This document shows positions 1 to 8,256 of a stretch of 64,000 nt of DNA, piece by piece. The notes under the pieces are model-generated. The model did not search any database. It was not told where the DNA came from and was given only the letters and a program-made list of their open reading frames with translations. Each line of letters begins with the position of its first letter. Position 1 is the first letter of the stretch. The DNA is taken from NCBI GenBank assembly GCA_963782255.1, contig CAWAIS010000001.1, positions 5,518,001 to 5,582,000 of the forward strand, read 5' to 3'. This DNA is from Roseiarcus sp963782255 (lineage in GTDB: Bacteria > Pseudomonadota > Alphaproteobacteria > Rhizobiales > Beijerinckiaceae). A program made the position numbers and the translations under genes.

Positions 1-173
1 AGCGCCCGGTGCGGACCGCGAGCGTGAACCAGGTGCGCGAGCCGATCACCCGCGCCTCGGTCGGGCGGTGGAGGCGACACGCGGCCCAGTTGGGGCCGCT
101 GCTGGCGGCGCTGGACGCTCCCGCGCCTTCAGATCCGCGTGCCCAGGGCTTCGTTCCGGGTCAGCGCGCCTGA
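1..173 (+). CDS. C-terminal end of a sulfotransferase-family protein (partial)
   Basis: An open frame enters from the left edge (first full codon at 3) and stops with TGA at 171-173, giving 56 residues. It reads RPVRTASVNQVREPITRAS followed by VGRWRRHAAQLGPLLAAL. The pattern of V-R-T-A-S-V, Q-V-R-x-P-I and S-V-G-R-W before a final L-x-P-L helix is what I know from the C-terminus of bacterial sulfotransferases, often fused to tetratricopeptide repeats. Those enzymes move sulfate from PAPS to an acceptor. The catalytic part lies outside the window, so substrate and full architecture cannot be judged. The match is by eye. Confidence 0.7.
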   Translation, partial: RPVRTASVNQVREPITRASVGRWRRHAAQLGPLLAALDAPAPSDPRAQGFVPGQRA

Positions 174-444
174 CGAACTTCCGCTCCTGTGCGCATTCCG
201 GCCCGTCGCTGGGGCGAACTTCAACGGTGGGAATGGGTCGAGGCGGGCGCCCTATCCACAGCCGGCGCTAAGAGCGCGCATTTGCTTCTGGGCCGCAAGA
301 GCCCGGCAAGGGCGTGCAGATTCGCGCTAAAAGTCGTGCAATCCGACATGGAACTTGACGGAAGCGGGCCCAAAACCCCATCCGGCGTCTGGCTCCGCGC
401 GTCAATTCTTTCGTCCTTTTCGCTTTCCACTTGCCTATCGGCCG
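174..444. other. Intergenic stretch with no recognised gene
   Basis: These 271 bases lie between the sulfotransferase stop and the operator of the next gene. Several short frames are open on both strands, but none has a ribosome-binding site, a family-like sequence or a codon pattern like the neighbours. The right part is less GC-rich and presumably holds the promoter of the regulator-metF operon. Confidence 0.5.
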
Positions 445-476
445 CTTGAGACATAAAGATATGTTTATGTCTCAAG
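445..476. promoter_or_regulatory. 13-bp-arm palindrome over the regulator start: probable SahR-type operator
   Basis: Two perfect 13-base arms, CTTGAGACATAAA (445-457) and TTTATGTCTCAAG (464-476), flank the 6-base spacer GATATG. The core ACATAAAGATATG resembles the AT-rich operators of ArsR-family regulators of the methionine cycle (SahR). The palindrome covers both candidate ATG codons (461 and 467) of the ArsR-methyltransferase gene. Bound protein would therefore block its own transcription and that of metF, which overlaps it. The palindrome is seen directly; the regulator assignment is inference. Confidence 0.75.
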
Positions 477-1483
477 GCCGGTTCATCCTCACGCCGCTCG
501 CCTTCTCCGCCCTGCTCGCCGACCTCGAGGCGGCGGGAGAGGAGACGCGGCTGCGCATCCTCTGCCTCCTCACCGAGGCCGAACTCACGGTCAGCGAGCT
601 TGTCGCCATTCTCGGCCAGTCGCAGCCGCGCGTCTCGCGCCACCTAAAACTCCTCGTCGAGGCGGGGCTCGCCGCGCGCAGCCGCGAGGGCGCGTGGGCC
701 TTCTTCCGGCTCGCCGACGAGGGCGGCGCCTTCGCGCGCGACCTCGTCGGCCGCCTCGACCCTGCCGATCCGGTTCTCGCCGCCGATCGCAATCGCCTCG
801 CCGTCGCCCGCGAGCTTCGCCGCAAACAGGCCGAGGCCTATTTCGCCGAGCAGGCCGACGACTGGGACCGCATTCGCGCGCTGCACGCGCCCGAGGAGCG
901 GGTCGAGGCGGCGCTGATCGCGATGATCGGCGAAAAGCCGTTCCGCAACCTGCTCGACCTTGGCACCGGCACCGGCCGCATGCTGGAGCTTCTGGCGCCG
1001 CGCGCGGCCCGCGCGGTCGGCGTCGACCAGAGCGCGGCGATGCTGGCGCTCGCCCGCAACCGCATCGATCAGGCGGCTTTGCGCAACGTTTTCCTCCGCC
1101 AGGGCGACATCTACGCGCCGCCCGTCGAGCGCGACGCCTACGACCTCGTCGTCATCCATCAGGTCTTGCACTTCCTCGACGATCCGTCCCGCGCGCTCAA
1201 AGAGGCGGCCCGCGCGCTTCGGCCTGGCGGGCGGCTGGTCGTCGTCGATTTCGACGCCCATAACGAGGAATACCTCAGGACCGATTTCGCCCACCGCCGG
1301 CTCGGATTTGACCTGGCCGAGATCGAAGGCGCCCTCACCGAGGCGGGCCTTGTCGCCGTGCGTTCGCGGCGCGTTCCGCCGGCGCCGGGCGAAGCCGGCA
1401 AGCTGACGGTCGCGCTCTGGATCGCGGAGGACCCGCGGATCATCTCCGATGATTTTCATAAAGCAGACGCGGAGTTCGCCTGA
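467..1483 (+). CDS. ArsR-family regulator fused to a SAM-dependent methyltransferase (SahR-like)
   Basis: About 338 residues from ATG 467. ATG 461 and TTG 431 are in-frame alternatives. Residues ~10-95 form an ArsR winged helix: RLRILCLLTEAELTVSELV, then SQPRVSRHLKLLVEAGL as recognition helix. Residues ~130-300 form a class I methyltransferase with the SAM-binding motif LLDLGTGTGRMLELL and the acidic end of strand 2 in VGVDQS. Regulators with this fusion next to methionine-cycle genes are known as SahR-like, sensing S-adenosylhomocysteine. The stop overlaps the metF ATG in TGATG, so the two are translationally coupled. A 13-bp-arm palindrome lies over the start, pointing to autoregulation. 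No obvious Shine-Dalgarno precedes ATG 467. Whether the methyltransferase part is catalytic or only a ligand sensor cannot be told. Confidence 0.85.
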   Translation: MSQGRFILTPLAFSALLADLEAAGEETRLRILCLLTEAELTVSELVAILGQSQPRVSRHLKLLVEAGLAARSREGAWAFFRLADEGGAFARDLVGRLDPADPVLAADRNRLAVARELRRKQAEAYFAEQADDWDRIRALHAPEERVEAALIAMIGEKPFRNLLDLGTGTGRMLELLAPRAARAVGVDQSAAMLALARNRIDQAALRNVFLRQGDIYAPPVERDAYDLVVIHQVLHFLDDPSRALKEAARALRPGGRLVVVDFDAHNEEYLRTDFAHRRLGFDLAEIEGALTEAGLVAVRSRRVPPAPGEAGKLTVALWIAEDPRIISDDFHKADAEFA

Positions 1484-2424
1484 TGGCCGTGAAGACGATT
1501 CCGCTCAGCCGGTCGGGCGCGGCCGTCCGCGTCTCGTTCGAGTTCTTCCCGCCGAAGACGCCCGAGATGGAGGCCTCGCTCTGGGAGGCGGCGACGCGGC
1601 TCGAGCCGCTCAGCCCCGCCTTCGTCTCGGTCACATACGGCGCAGGAGGCTCGACGCGCGAGCGCACGCACGCGACCGTCGCCCGCTTCGTGCGCGAGAC
1701 GTCGATGAAGCCCGCAGCGCACCTGACCTGCGTCGGCGCCTCCAGGGACGAAATCCGCGAAACCCTTCGCGCCTATCATGACGCGGGCGTGCGCCACATC
1801 GTCGCCCTGCGCGGCGACCCGCCGACGGGGCTCGACGCGCCCTATCAGGCCCATCCCGACGGCTACCAGGAAACCGCGGAACTTGTCGCCGACGCGAGGC
1901 GCATCGGCAATTTCGAAGTCTCGGTCGGGACCTATCCGGAAAAGCATCCGCAAAGCCCGACGCTCCTGCACGACATCGAGGTTTTGAAGCGCAAGGTCGA
2001 CGCGGGCGCGACCCGCGCGATCACCCAGTTCTTCTTCGACAACAGCGCCTATTTCCGCTTTCTCGACGTGGCCTCAGCGGCGGGGATCGCGATCCCGATC
2101 GTGCCCGGAATCATTCCGGTGCAGAATTTCAAGCAGACGTCGAATTTCGCCCGCCGCGCCGGGACGAGCGTGCCGCAATGGCTCGCCGAGCAATTCGAGG
2201 GGCTCGAGGACGATGCGGCGACGCGCCGCCTCGTCGCCGCCGCCGTCTGCGCCGAGCAGGTCATCGACCTCATCGACCACGGCGTCGCCGACCTGCATTT
2301 CTACACGATGAACCGCGCGGACCTCGTGTTCGCGATCTGCCACTTGGTCGGGCTTCGGGCGAAGCCCGCATTCGCCGCGATCGAACAGCAAGAGCCCGCG
2401 GCGGTGCGGCGCGCGGCGTGGTGA
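1483..2424 (+). CDS. metF: 5,10-methylenetetrahydrofolate reductase
   Basis: A 313-residue protein of the usual MetF length and TIM-barrel type. It begins with RVSFEFFPPKTPEMEASLW, the FEFFPPK hallmark of the family, and has VSVTYGAGGSTRERT (folate/FAD site), HIVALRGDPP and AITQFFFDNSAYFRF. It reduces methylene-THF to methyl-THF, the methyl donor for methionine synthesis, using FAD in the cytoplasm. Its ATG overlaps the stop of the ArsR-methyltransferase regulator, so it is very likely controlled through the palindrome at 445-476. It converges with the malate synthase gene, leaving only 22 bases between stops. Confidence 0.95.
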   Translation: MAVKTIPLSRSGAAVRVSFEFFPPKTPEMEASLWEAATRLEPLSPAFVSVTYGAGGSTRERTHATVARFVRETSMKPAAHLTCVGASRDEIRETLRAYHDAGVRHIVALRGDPPTGLDAPYQAHPDGYQETAELVADARRIGNFEVSVGTYPEKHPQSPTLLHDIEVLKRKVDAGATRAITQFFFDNSAYFRFLDVASAAGIAIPIVPGIIPVQNFKQTSNFARRAGTSVPQWLAEQFEGLEDDAATRRLVAAAVCAEQVIDLIDHGVADLHFYTMNRADLVFAICHLVGLRAKPAFAAIEQQEPAAVRRAAW

Positions 2425-2446
2425 GCAGGCTCGAGGCCGCCAGGAA

Positions 2447-4045
2447 TCAGTCGATCAGTCGGTAGGCCGGGAGGGTCAGGAACTCCTCGAACGTGTCGGC
2501 GAGCGACATGTCGGAGAAAAGCTTGATCGCGTCGGGGAAGCGTCCGCCGTCGTAGGCGGCCTGGCCGACTTCGCGCTTGACCCGCTCCATCTCGCTCGCG
2601 AGCGCCTCGCGAAACATCTCGGGCGTGACCTCGCGCCCGTCGTCCAGTTTCGCCTTGAGATGGATCCACTGCCACACCTGGGCGCGCGAGATTTCCGCGG
2701 TCGCGGCGTCCTCCATGAGATTGTAGATCGGCACGGCGCCGCGGCCGCGCAGCCACGCCTCGATATATTGCACGCCGACGCGGATATTCACCCTGAGCCC
2801 CTCCTCGGTCCGCTTGCCTTCGTGCATCTTGACGAGGTCGGCCGCAGTCACATGCACGTCGTCGCGCAGGACGGAGAGCTGGTTCGGCTGCGGCATCACC
2901 CGGTCGAACACCTCCATCGCGACCGGCACGAGATCGGGATGGGCGACCCAGGTGCCGTCATGGCCATTGCCCGCCTCGCGCTCCTTGTCGGCGCGCACCT
3001 TGGCGAAGGCTTCGTCGTTGGCGTGGGCGTCGCCCTTGACCGGAATCTGCGCCGCCATGCCTCCCATGGCGAAGGCCCCGCGCCGGTGGCAGGTCTTGAT
3101 GAGCTGGAGCGAGTAGGCGTTGAGAAACGCCTTGTCCATCATCATTTCGGAACGGTCGGGCGTGAGGAAGGCCGGGTTCTTGCCGAGCCGTTTGATGAAC
3201 GAGAAGATGTAGTCCCAGCGGCCGCAGTTGAGGCCGACGATGTGGTCGCGCAGCTCGTACAGGATCTCGTCCATCTCGAACGCCGCCGGCAGGGTCTCGA
3301 TCAGGACCGTCGCCTTGAACGAGCCGCGCGGGACGTGTAGGGCCGCTTCGGCATGGGAGAAGACCTCGTCCCAGAGATGGGCTTCGAGGTGGCTCTCGAT
3401 CTTGGGCAGATAGAAGGCGGGCGTCGCGCCCTTGCTCATCTGCGTATTGGCGCAATGGAACACGTAAAGGCCGAAATCGAACAGCGAGCCGGACATCTCG
3501 CGGCCGTCGACGGTCACATGCCGCTCTTTCAGATGCCAGCCGCGCGGGCGCACCATCAACACGGCGGGGTTCATCTTCAGAGCATAGGCCTTGCCTGTCG
3601 CGGGGTCGGTGAAGTCGATCGCGCCCGTCCAACGATCCTTGAGATTGGCCTGGCCCTCGATCATGTTGGCGAACATCGGCGACGACGCGTCCTCGAAGTC
3701 GGCCATGAAGACCTTCGCGCCGGAGTTGAGCGCATTGATGATCATCTTCCGGTCGACCGGCCCCGTGATCTCGACCCGCCGGTCGAGAAGATCGTCGGGG
3801 ATCGCCGCGACTCTCCATTCGCCGTCGCGCACCGACTTCGTTTCGGTCAGGAAATGGGGCAATTGCCCGGCGTCGAACAGCTTCTGCCGCTCCATCCGCC
3901 GCGCCAGCAGGTCGAGCCGGCGCCCGTTGAAGCGGCGCTGCAGGTCGACGAGGAACGCGAGCGCGTCGTCGCTCAGGATCTCCGCCTGCCGGTCGCTGGG
4001 AATTGCATGGATTTGAATGTCTGCGGCGGCGGGCTGCACGGACAT
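2447..4045 (-). CDS. aceB: Malate synthase A
   Basis: A 532-residue protein, the normal size for malate synthase A. Recognisable blocks are KVFMADFEDASSPMFANM near residue 115, MNPAVLMVRPRGWHL, ATVLIETLPAAFEMDEILYE (the acidic catalytic strand) and LRDHIVGLNCGRWDYIFSF, the family signature. The enzyme condenses glyoxylate with acetyl-CoA to malate. ATG 4045 follows a CGGAGA ribosome site. No isocitrate lyase lies beside it in the window. Glyoxylate could come from glycolate oxidase (30-34 kb) or from the ethylmalonyl-CoA pathway (ccr/ecm at 45-49 kb), though in that pathway malate often forms through malyl-CoA instead. Confidence 0.95.
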   Translation of the reverse strand: MSVQPAAADIQIHAIPSDRQAEILSDDALAFLVDLQRRFNGRRLDLLARRMERQKLFDAGQLPHFLTETKSVRDGEWRVAAIPDDLLDRRVEITGPVDRKMIINALNSGAKVFMADFEDASSPMFANMIEGQANLKDRWTGAIDFTDPATGKAYALKMNPAVLMVRPRGWHLKERHVTVDGREMSGSLFDFGLYVFHCANTQMSKGATPAFYLPKIESHLEAHLWDEVFSHAEAALHVPRGSFKATVLIETLPAAFEMDEILYELRDHIVGLNCGRWDYIFSFIKRLGKNPAFLTPDRSEMMMDKAFLNAYSLQLIKTCHRRGAFAMGGMAAQIPVKGDAHANDEAFAKVRADKEREAGNGHDGTWVAHPDLVPVAMEVFDRVMPQPNQLSVLRDDVHVTAADLVKMHEGKRTEEGLRVNIRVGVQYIEAWLRGRGAVPIYNLMEDAATAEISRAQVWQWIHLKAKLDDGREVTPEMFREALASEMERVKREVGQAAYDGGRFPDAIKLFSDMSLADTFEEFLTLPAYRLID

Positions 4046-4127
4046 GGGCGGTCTCCGTTGGGCTCGGTGTTCACCGGCTGCCTTCGTAGACCGTTTTGCC
4101 CTTCTTGGGGAGGGCCGATTTCGCGCG

Positions 4128-4400
4128 TCAGGCGGCTAGATCTGCGCGCCCGGGCGAGGCGCGCTCGCGTCCGGCCCGCCGGCGCACGAGCAGCGCCGAC
4201 GGGTCCGAGTCGAGCGGCAGGGCGGTTGCGTCCGCAACGTCTTGCCGCGTGAGGCCGATGTCGCGCAGTTCGTAATCCGACATGCGCGCAAGCGCGTTCA
4301 TGGTCTGGCGAGCGGCGACGACGCGGGCAGGCCAGCCGAGGGCGCGCTTGAGTGCAGCCGCGGCGCCGAAAGAAGCGTGTCGAGCGAGGGAAGGAACCAT
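4128..4400 (-). CDS. DUF1127 (YjiS-like) small protein
   Basis: A 90-residue basic protein. The core, ARQTMNALARMSDYELRDIG followed by LTRQDVADA, is the DUF1127 motif: a short helix pair with D-Y-E-L-R-D-I-G-L-T-R. Members are common in alphaproteobacteria. Some are arginine-rich RNA-interaction modules or small regulators, but the function of this one is not established. The C-terminal ~30 residues are Arg/Ala-rich and low in complexity. ATG 4400 follows CGGAGAG. It is divergent from the LysR gene, an arrangement that makes control by that regulator plausible (inference). Confidence 0.85.
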   Translation of the reverse strand: MVPSLARHASFGAAAALKRALGWPARVVAARQTMNALARMSDYELRDIGLTRQDVADATALPLDSDPSALLVRRRAGRERASPGRADLAA

Positions 4401-4551
4401 TGGCTCTCTCCGTGTTGAGCATGAGGGTCCGTTCGGCGACCATGAGACGGCGCCGGGATGGAAGCCACCCGATTTCTGAGCGATTCGGCTTTAGCGCGCC
4501 GGCATTGATCGGTCCAACGAATGTTTGTAGAGTATATGATAACGGATTCGG

Positions 4552-5424
4552 ATGGATTCAATGCTCGACACCGATCAGCTGCGCTCGTTCCTCGCCATCG
4601 TCGATTCCGGCTCGTTCACGAAGGCCGCCGAGCGCGTGCACAAGACGCAGTCCGCCGTTTCGATGCATGTCCGTCGTCTCGAGGAGAAGCTGGGCTGCGC
4701 GCTGTTCGTCAAGCAGGGCCGCGGGGCGCGGCTGACCGCGGAGGGCGAGAGCCTGATCGACTTCGCGCGGCGCATCATCCAGGTCGAGGCGGGCGCGGTC
4801 GCCGCGCTGTCGCGCAAGGGCCTCAGGGGCGCGGCGCGCCTCGGCATTCCCGACGATTACGCGGAAACGTTTTTGGCCGAGATTCTCGCCCGCTTCAACC
4901 GCCGCCATCCACTGGTGGAAGTCTCGGTCGCCTGCGAGGGCTCGCCCGAGCTTGCCGCGCAGGTCTCCGCAGGCGCGCTTGAGCTCGCGCTGGTGACGGA
5001 CCATCCCGGGCTGCACGGGTTCGAGCTTCTGCGCGAGGAGCCCTTGGTCTGGGCGGCGGCCGATCGGTTCCAGATCGAGGAGGGCGAGGCGGTCCCGCTT
5101 GCGCTTGGCAGCGTCTCCTGCCTCTGGCGCCGCGCCGCCGACGAAGCGCTCGCCGCCACCCCGCGCATGACCCGCGGTCTTTTCTTCTCCAAGAACTACA
5201 GCGCCATTGGGACGCTCGTGCGCGCCGGCCTCGCGGCGACCATCCTTCCGGCGTCGATGGTCGGCGAGGGCTTGCGCATCCTCGGACCCGACTCCGGCCT
5301 GCCCAAGCTGCCGCTCACGCGCATGGGGCTCATCCACGCCCCCGGACGCGCGAGCGAGGAAGCGAAAGCCCTTGCCGAGGCGATCCGCCTGACGGTTGGC
5401 GCATCGGTGCGGCGCGCGGCCTGA
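4552..5424 (+). CDS. LysR-family transcriptional regulator
   Basis: A 290-residue LysR protein. The N-terminal winged helix-turn-helix is clear: LRSFLAIVDSGSFTKAAERV, then HKTQSAVSMHVRRLEEKLG. A substrate-binding-like effector domain follows from ~90, for example LGIPDDYAETFLAEILARF and the late loop ATILPASMV. The effector is unknown. ATG 4552 and ATG 4561 are both in frame; neither has a strong ribosome site. It is divergent from the DUF1127 gene with about 150 bases between starts, the classic LysR layout for regulating the divergent neighbour and itself. Confidence 0.9.
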   Translation: MDSMLDTDQLRSFLAIVDSGSFTKAAERVHKTQSAVSMHVRRLEEKLGCALFVKQGRGARLTAEGESLIDFARRIIQVEAGAVAALSRKGLRGAARLGIPDDYAETFLAEILARFNRRHPLVEVSVACEGSPELAAQVSAGALELALVTDHPGLHGFELLREEPLVWAAADRFQIEEGEAVPLALGSVSCLWRRAADEALAATPRMTRGLFFSKNYSAIGTLVRAGLAATILPASMVGEGLRILGPDSGLPKLPLTRMGLIHAPGRASEEAKALAEAIRLTVGASVRRAA

Positions 5425-5466
5425 ACACCGGGTCACGCAGCGTTTCGTTGAGGTTAATTGTTAAGC

Positions 5467-5481
5467 TTAAATTCCCGTTAA
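5467..5481. promoter_or_regulatory. Perfect CtrA box
   Basis: TTAA-ATTCCCG-TTAA fits the alphaproteobacterial CtrA consensus TTAA-N7-TTAA exactly. Two further TTAA tetramers lie immediately upstream (5454-5457 and 5461-5464). The site is 82 bases before the ATG of the outer-membrane barrel gene, where cell-cycle control by CtrA would act. Pattern match only; no binding evidence. Confidence 0.6.
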
Positions 5482-5562
5482 GCCGACCCGTGGCAGGTTC
5501 CTTCGGATTTTGGAGGCGTTGCGCGCCGCCTGCGCCCGCTTCGAACGAAGGGACATCTTGTT

Positions 5563-6477
5563 ATGCTCGACTGGAAGGGTCTTGCGCTCGCAGCCGGCGC
5601 AGCCATCGCGTCGGGCGCATTGGCCCGAGCCGCGGATCTGCCTCCCGCCCCGACGCTGCCCGCGTCCGCTCCCGTCGAAGACTTCAGCGGCTGGTATTTG
5701 CGCGGCGACGTCGGCGTCGGGATCGACGAGGCGCCCGAGCTTCAGAACCGCCCCGACCGAATCGCGACCGGCGTCTCCAGCGGGTTGCTTTCGCCCTATT
5801 CGTCGCAAGGCTTCAACAACACGACGCTCTCGCCCTCAAGCATGGTCGATTTCGGCGCCGGCTATCGGTTCAACGACTGGTTCCGCATGGATACGACGCT
5901 GGAATACCGTTGGGGCGCGAAGCCGCAGTCGCGCTACACGCTGAACGACGCCGCCAATCCCGCTCATGGCGGCGGCCCGCTGCAATATGCGGACTTTTAC
6001 CGCGCGAACCTCGCCTCCGTCGTCGGCCTCGTGAACGGCTACGTCGATCTGCCGGGTCTCTGGGGCGTGACGCCCTTCATTGGAGCTGGGATCGGCTTCG
6101 CCGACAACACGCTTTCCGGCTTCACCGATCAGGGCTTCGGCGACGCCTCCTATCGCTCGCTCGGACCTGTGAGCGGATATTTCTCGAACGGCTCGAAGAC
6201 CAGCCTCGCCTGGGCGCTGATGGCGGGACTTAACTTCGCCATCAGCCCGAACCTCAAGCTCGAGCTCGGCTACCGCTATCTCAACTACGGCTCGATCTCG
6301 ACCGGCGGCTCGCACTGTCTCGCCGGCGCGGCGCTCAGCGCCCGGAGTTGCAACGGCGGCGTCATGAACACGATTTCTTCGCGCAATGAGCTCGCCTCGA
6401 ACGACATCCGCCTCGGCCTGATCTGGACGCTCGGCGAGCCGGCCATCGCACCGGCGGCGATCGTCACGCGCTACTGA
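5563..6477 (+). CDS. Outer-membrane beta-barrel protein (Omp25/Opa-like)
   Basis: 304 residues with a signal peptide (residues 1-24, ending LARAADLPP). A barrel-like chain of alternating strands follows: SGWYLRGDVGVGIDE, SSMVDFGAGYRFNDWFRMDT, TPFIGAGIGFADNT, NLKLELGYRYLNYGSIST and SNDIRLGLIWTL near the end. This is the pattern of the small porin-like proteins typical of Rhizobiales outer membranes. The AADLP after the signal is also common in that group. ATG 5563 follows GAAGGGA. A CtrA box 82 bases upstream suggests cell-cycle regulated expression. Two cysteines near residue 255 could form a loop disulfide. Confidence 0.85.
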   Translation: MLDWKGLALAAGAAIASGALARAADLPPAPTLPASAPVEDFSGWYLRGDVGVGIDEAPELQNRPDRIATGVSSGLLSPYSSQGFNNTTLSPSSMVDFGAGYRFNDWFRMDTTLEYRWGAKPQSRYTLNDAANPAHGGGPLQYADFYRANLASVVGLVNGYVDLPGLWGVTPFIGAGIGFADNTLSGFTDQGFGDASYRSLGPVSGYFSNGSKTSLAWALMAGLNFAISPNLKLELGYRYLNYGSISTGGSHCLAGAALSARSCNGGVMNTISSRNELASNDIRLGLIWTLGEPAIAPAAIVTRY

Positions 6478-6617
6478 GGCTTCCGCTTCAAATTATCGTG
6501 AGCCGCCGGCGCCCCTCGCGGCCATTGCCTTCGGCGAGGGGCGAAGCTACCCATGCGCCTTCGCAAAAACTCGCCGCCGCCGAAAAAATGCGCGACGGAG
6601 GCGCATCGAAGGCCTTC

Positions 6618-7547
6618 ATGACGGACGCGACCATTCCCCGGGCAGGGCTCCTCCGCTCCGCCTGGGCGAGCCCAGTCCTCCTGCTTGTCCTGACCACGCT
6701 GATCTGGGCGGGGCATTCCGTCGTCGCGCGGCTCGCGGTCGGGGAGGTCGGCCCGATGACCTTGACCTGCATGCGCTGGGGGCTGGCGCTCGTGCCGATC
6801 CTCGCCGCGGCGCGCCCCTCGCTACGCCGCGACTGGCCCGCCTTGCGCGCCAAATGGCGCTATCTCGCCGTCATGGGCGCGCTCGGCTACACGGTCTTCA
6901 ACGCGCTCTTCTATTTCGCGGCGCACCGCACCAGCGCCCTGAATCTGTCGATCATCCAGGGCGCGATTCCAGCGCTCGTCCTCATCGGCGCGCGGATTTT
7001 TCTGGGCCTGCGCTTCACCGGCCTTCAGGCGCTCGGCGCCGGAATCACGATGCTCGGCGTGGTCGCGATCGCCGCAGAGGGCGACCCGGCGCGGCTCGCC
7101 GCCCTTGCGTTCAACAGCGGCGACGTGATGATGGTGGCCGCGGTCATCCTCTACGCCGGATACACCGTCGCGTTGCGAGAGCGTCCGCAGGTCTCGGGCC
7201 TGAGCCTCCTCGCCGGCATGGCGTTTGCAGCCTTCCTCACCTCCGTGCCGCTCATGGTCTGGGAGATATTTTCGGGCGGATTCATCTGGCCGAATGCGGC
7301 TGGATATCTGACGCTCGCCTATGTGGCGCTCGGGCCGGCGTTCTCGTCGCAGCTGTTTTACATGCGCGGCATCGAACTGATCGGGCCGGGGCGGGCGGGC
7401 GTGTTCGTCAACCTCGTGCCGGTGTTCGGCGCGATCATGGCCGTCGCGCTGCTCGGCGAGCCCTTCGCCGCCTATCACGTCGTCGCGCTGATCCTCGTCG
7501 TCGGCGGCATCGCCATTGCGCAGCGCGGCGCGGGCCGGTCGCGCTAG
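6618..7547 (+). CDS. DMT-superfamily (EamA) transporter
   Basis: About 309 residues from ATG 6618, chosen because GAAGG lies 5 bases upstream and the longer frame (from 6498) adds an implausible hydrophilic leader. Ten hydrophobic segments fall in two EamA repeats: VLLLVLTTLIWAGHSVVARL opens the first, and SGDVMMVAAVILYAGYTVAL opens the second. GPGRAGVFVNLVPVFGAIMA is the typical second-repeat end. Such inner-membrane proteins export or exchange metabolites or amino acids; the substrate is unknown. It is followed 24 bases later by the dienelactone hydrolase gene, possibly co-transcribed. Confidence 0.88.
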   Translation: MTDATIPRAGLLRSAWASPVLLLVLTTLIWAGHSVVARLAVGEVGPMTLTCMRWGLALVPILAAARPSLRRDWPALRAKWRYLAVMGALGYTVFNALFYFAAHRTSALNLSIIQGAIPALVLIGARIFLGLRFTGLQALGAGITMLGVVAIAAEGDPARLAALAFNSGDVMMVAAVILYAGYTVALRERPQVSGLSLLAGMAFAAFLTSVPLMVWEIFSGGFIWPNAAGYLTLAYVALGPAFSSQLFYMRGIELIGPGRAGVFVNLVPVFGAIMAVALLGEPFAAYHVVALILVVGGIAIAQRGAGRSR

Positions 7548-7571
7548 GATTTCAACCTCGGGAGAAGCAAC

Positions 7572-8240
7572 ATGGGTCATTGGATTGAACTGAAGCCGGA
7601 GGGCGCGGGACCGATTCAGGGGTGGCGCGCCGACCCCGCTCACACGCCGCGCGGCGGGATCGTCGTCATCCAGGAAATCTTCGGCGTGAACGCCCACATC
7701 CGTGAGGTGACCGACCGCTTCGCCGCCGAGGGCTATCTCGCGATCGCGCCCGCGATCTTCGACCATGTCGAGAAAGGCGTCGACATCGGCTACGACGCCG
7801 ACTCACGCGCGCACGGCATGGCGATCGTCGGCAAGATCGACCGCGAGCAGGTCTTGCGCGATGCGGCGGCGGCGATCGAAGTCGCCAGGCAAGGCGGCAA
7901 GGTCGGCATTGTCGGCTATTGCTTCGGCGGCACGATCGCCTGGGCGGCGGCGGCTCGCCTTTCCGGCCTCAGCGCCGCGGTCGGCTACTACGGGGGCGGG
8001 ATCGTCGGCCTCAAGGACCTGAAGCCGCGCGTGCCGACCATGCTTCATTTCGGCGAGAAGGATCAGCACATTCCGGTCGCGGGCGTGAAGGAGGTCGCCG
8101 CTTTGCATCCCGACGTGCCGGTCCACATCTACCCCGCCGACCACGGCTTCAACTGCGACCACCGCGAGAGCTACGACGCGCCGAGCGCCGCGCTCGCCTG
8201 GACGCGGACCTTGGAGTTTTTCCGCCAGCATCTGGGGTGA
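7572..8240 (+). CDS. Dienelactone hydrolase family protein
   Basis: A 222-residue alpha/beta hydrolase of the usual DLH length. The nucleophile elbow is GIVGYCFGGTIAW, with Cys as nucleophile. The acid is likely the Asp in FGEKDQHIP and the base the His in YPADHGFNC, completing the Cys-Asp-His triad of dienelactone hydrolases. The N-terminal strand is GGIVVIQEIFGVNAHIREV. The cytoplasmic substrate may be dienelactone or another lactone or ester; no aromatic degradation genes are nearby, so a housekeeping role is possible. ATG 7572 has a GGGAGAAG ribosome site. Confidence 0.92.
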   Translation: MGHWIELKPEGAGPIQGWRADPAHTPRGGIVVIQEIFGVNAHIREVTDRFAAEGYLAIAPAIFDHVEKGVDIGYDADSRAHGMAIVGKIDREQVLRDAAAAIEVARQGGKVGIVGYCFGGTIAWAAAARLSGLSAAVGYYGGGIVGLKDLKPRVPTMLHFGEKDQHIPVAGVKEVAALHPDVPVHIYPADHGFNCDHRESYDAPSAALAWTRTLEFFRQHLG

Positions 8241-8256
8241 GGCGGGGCGCTGGCCC

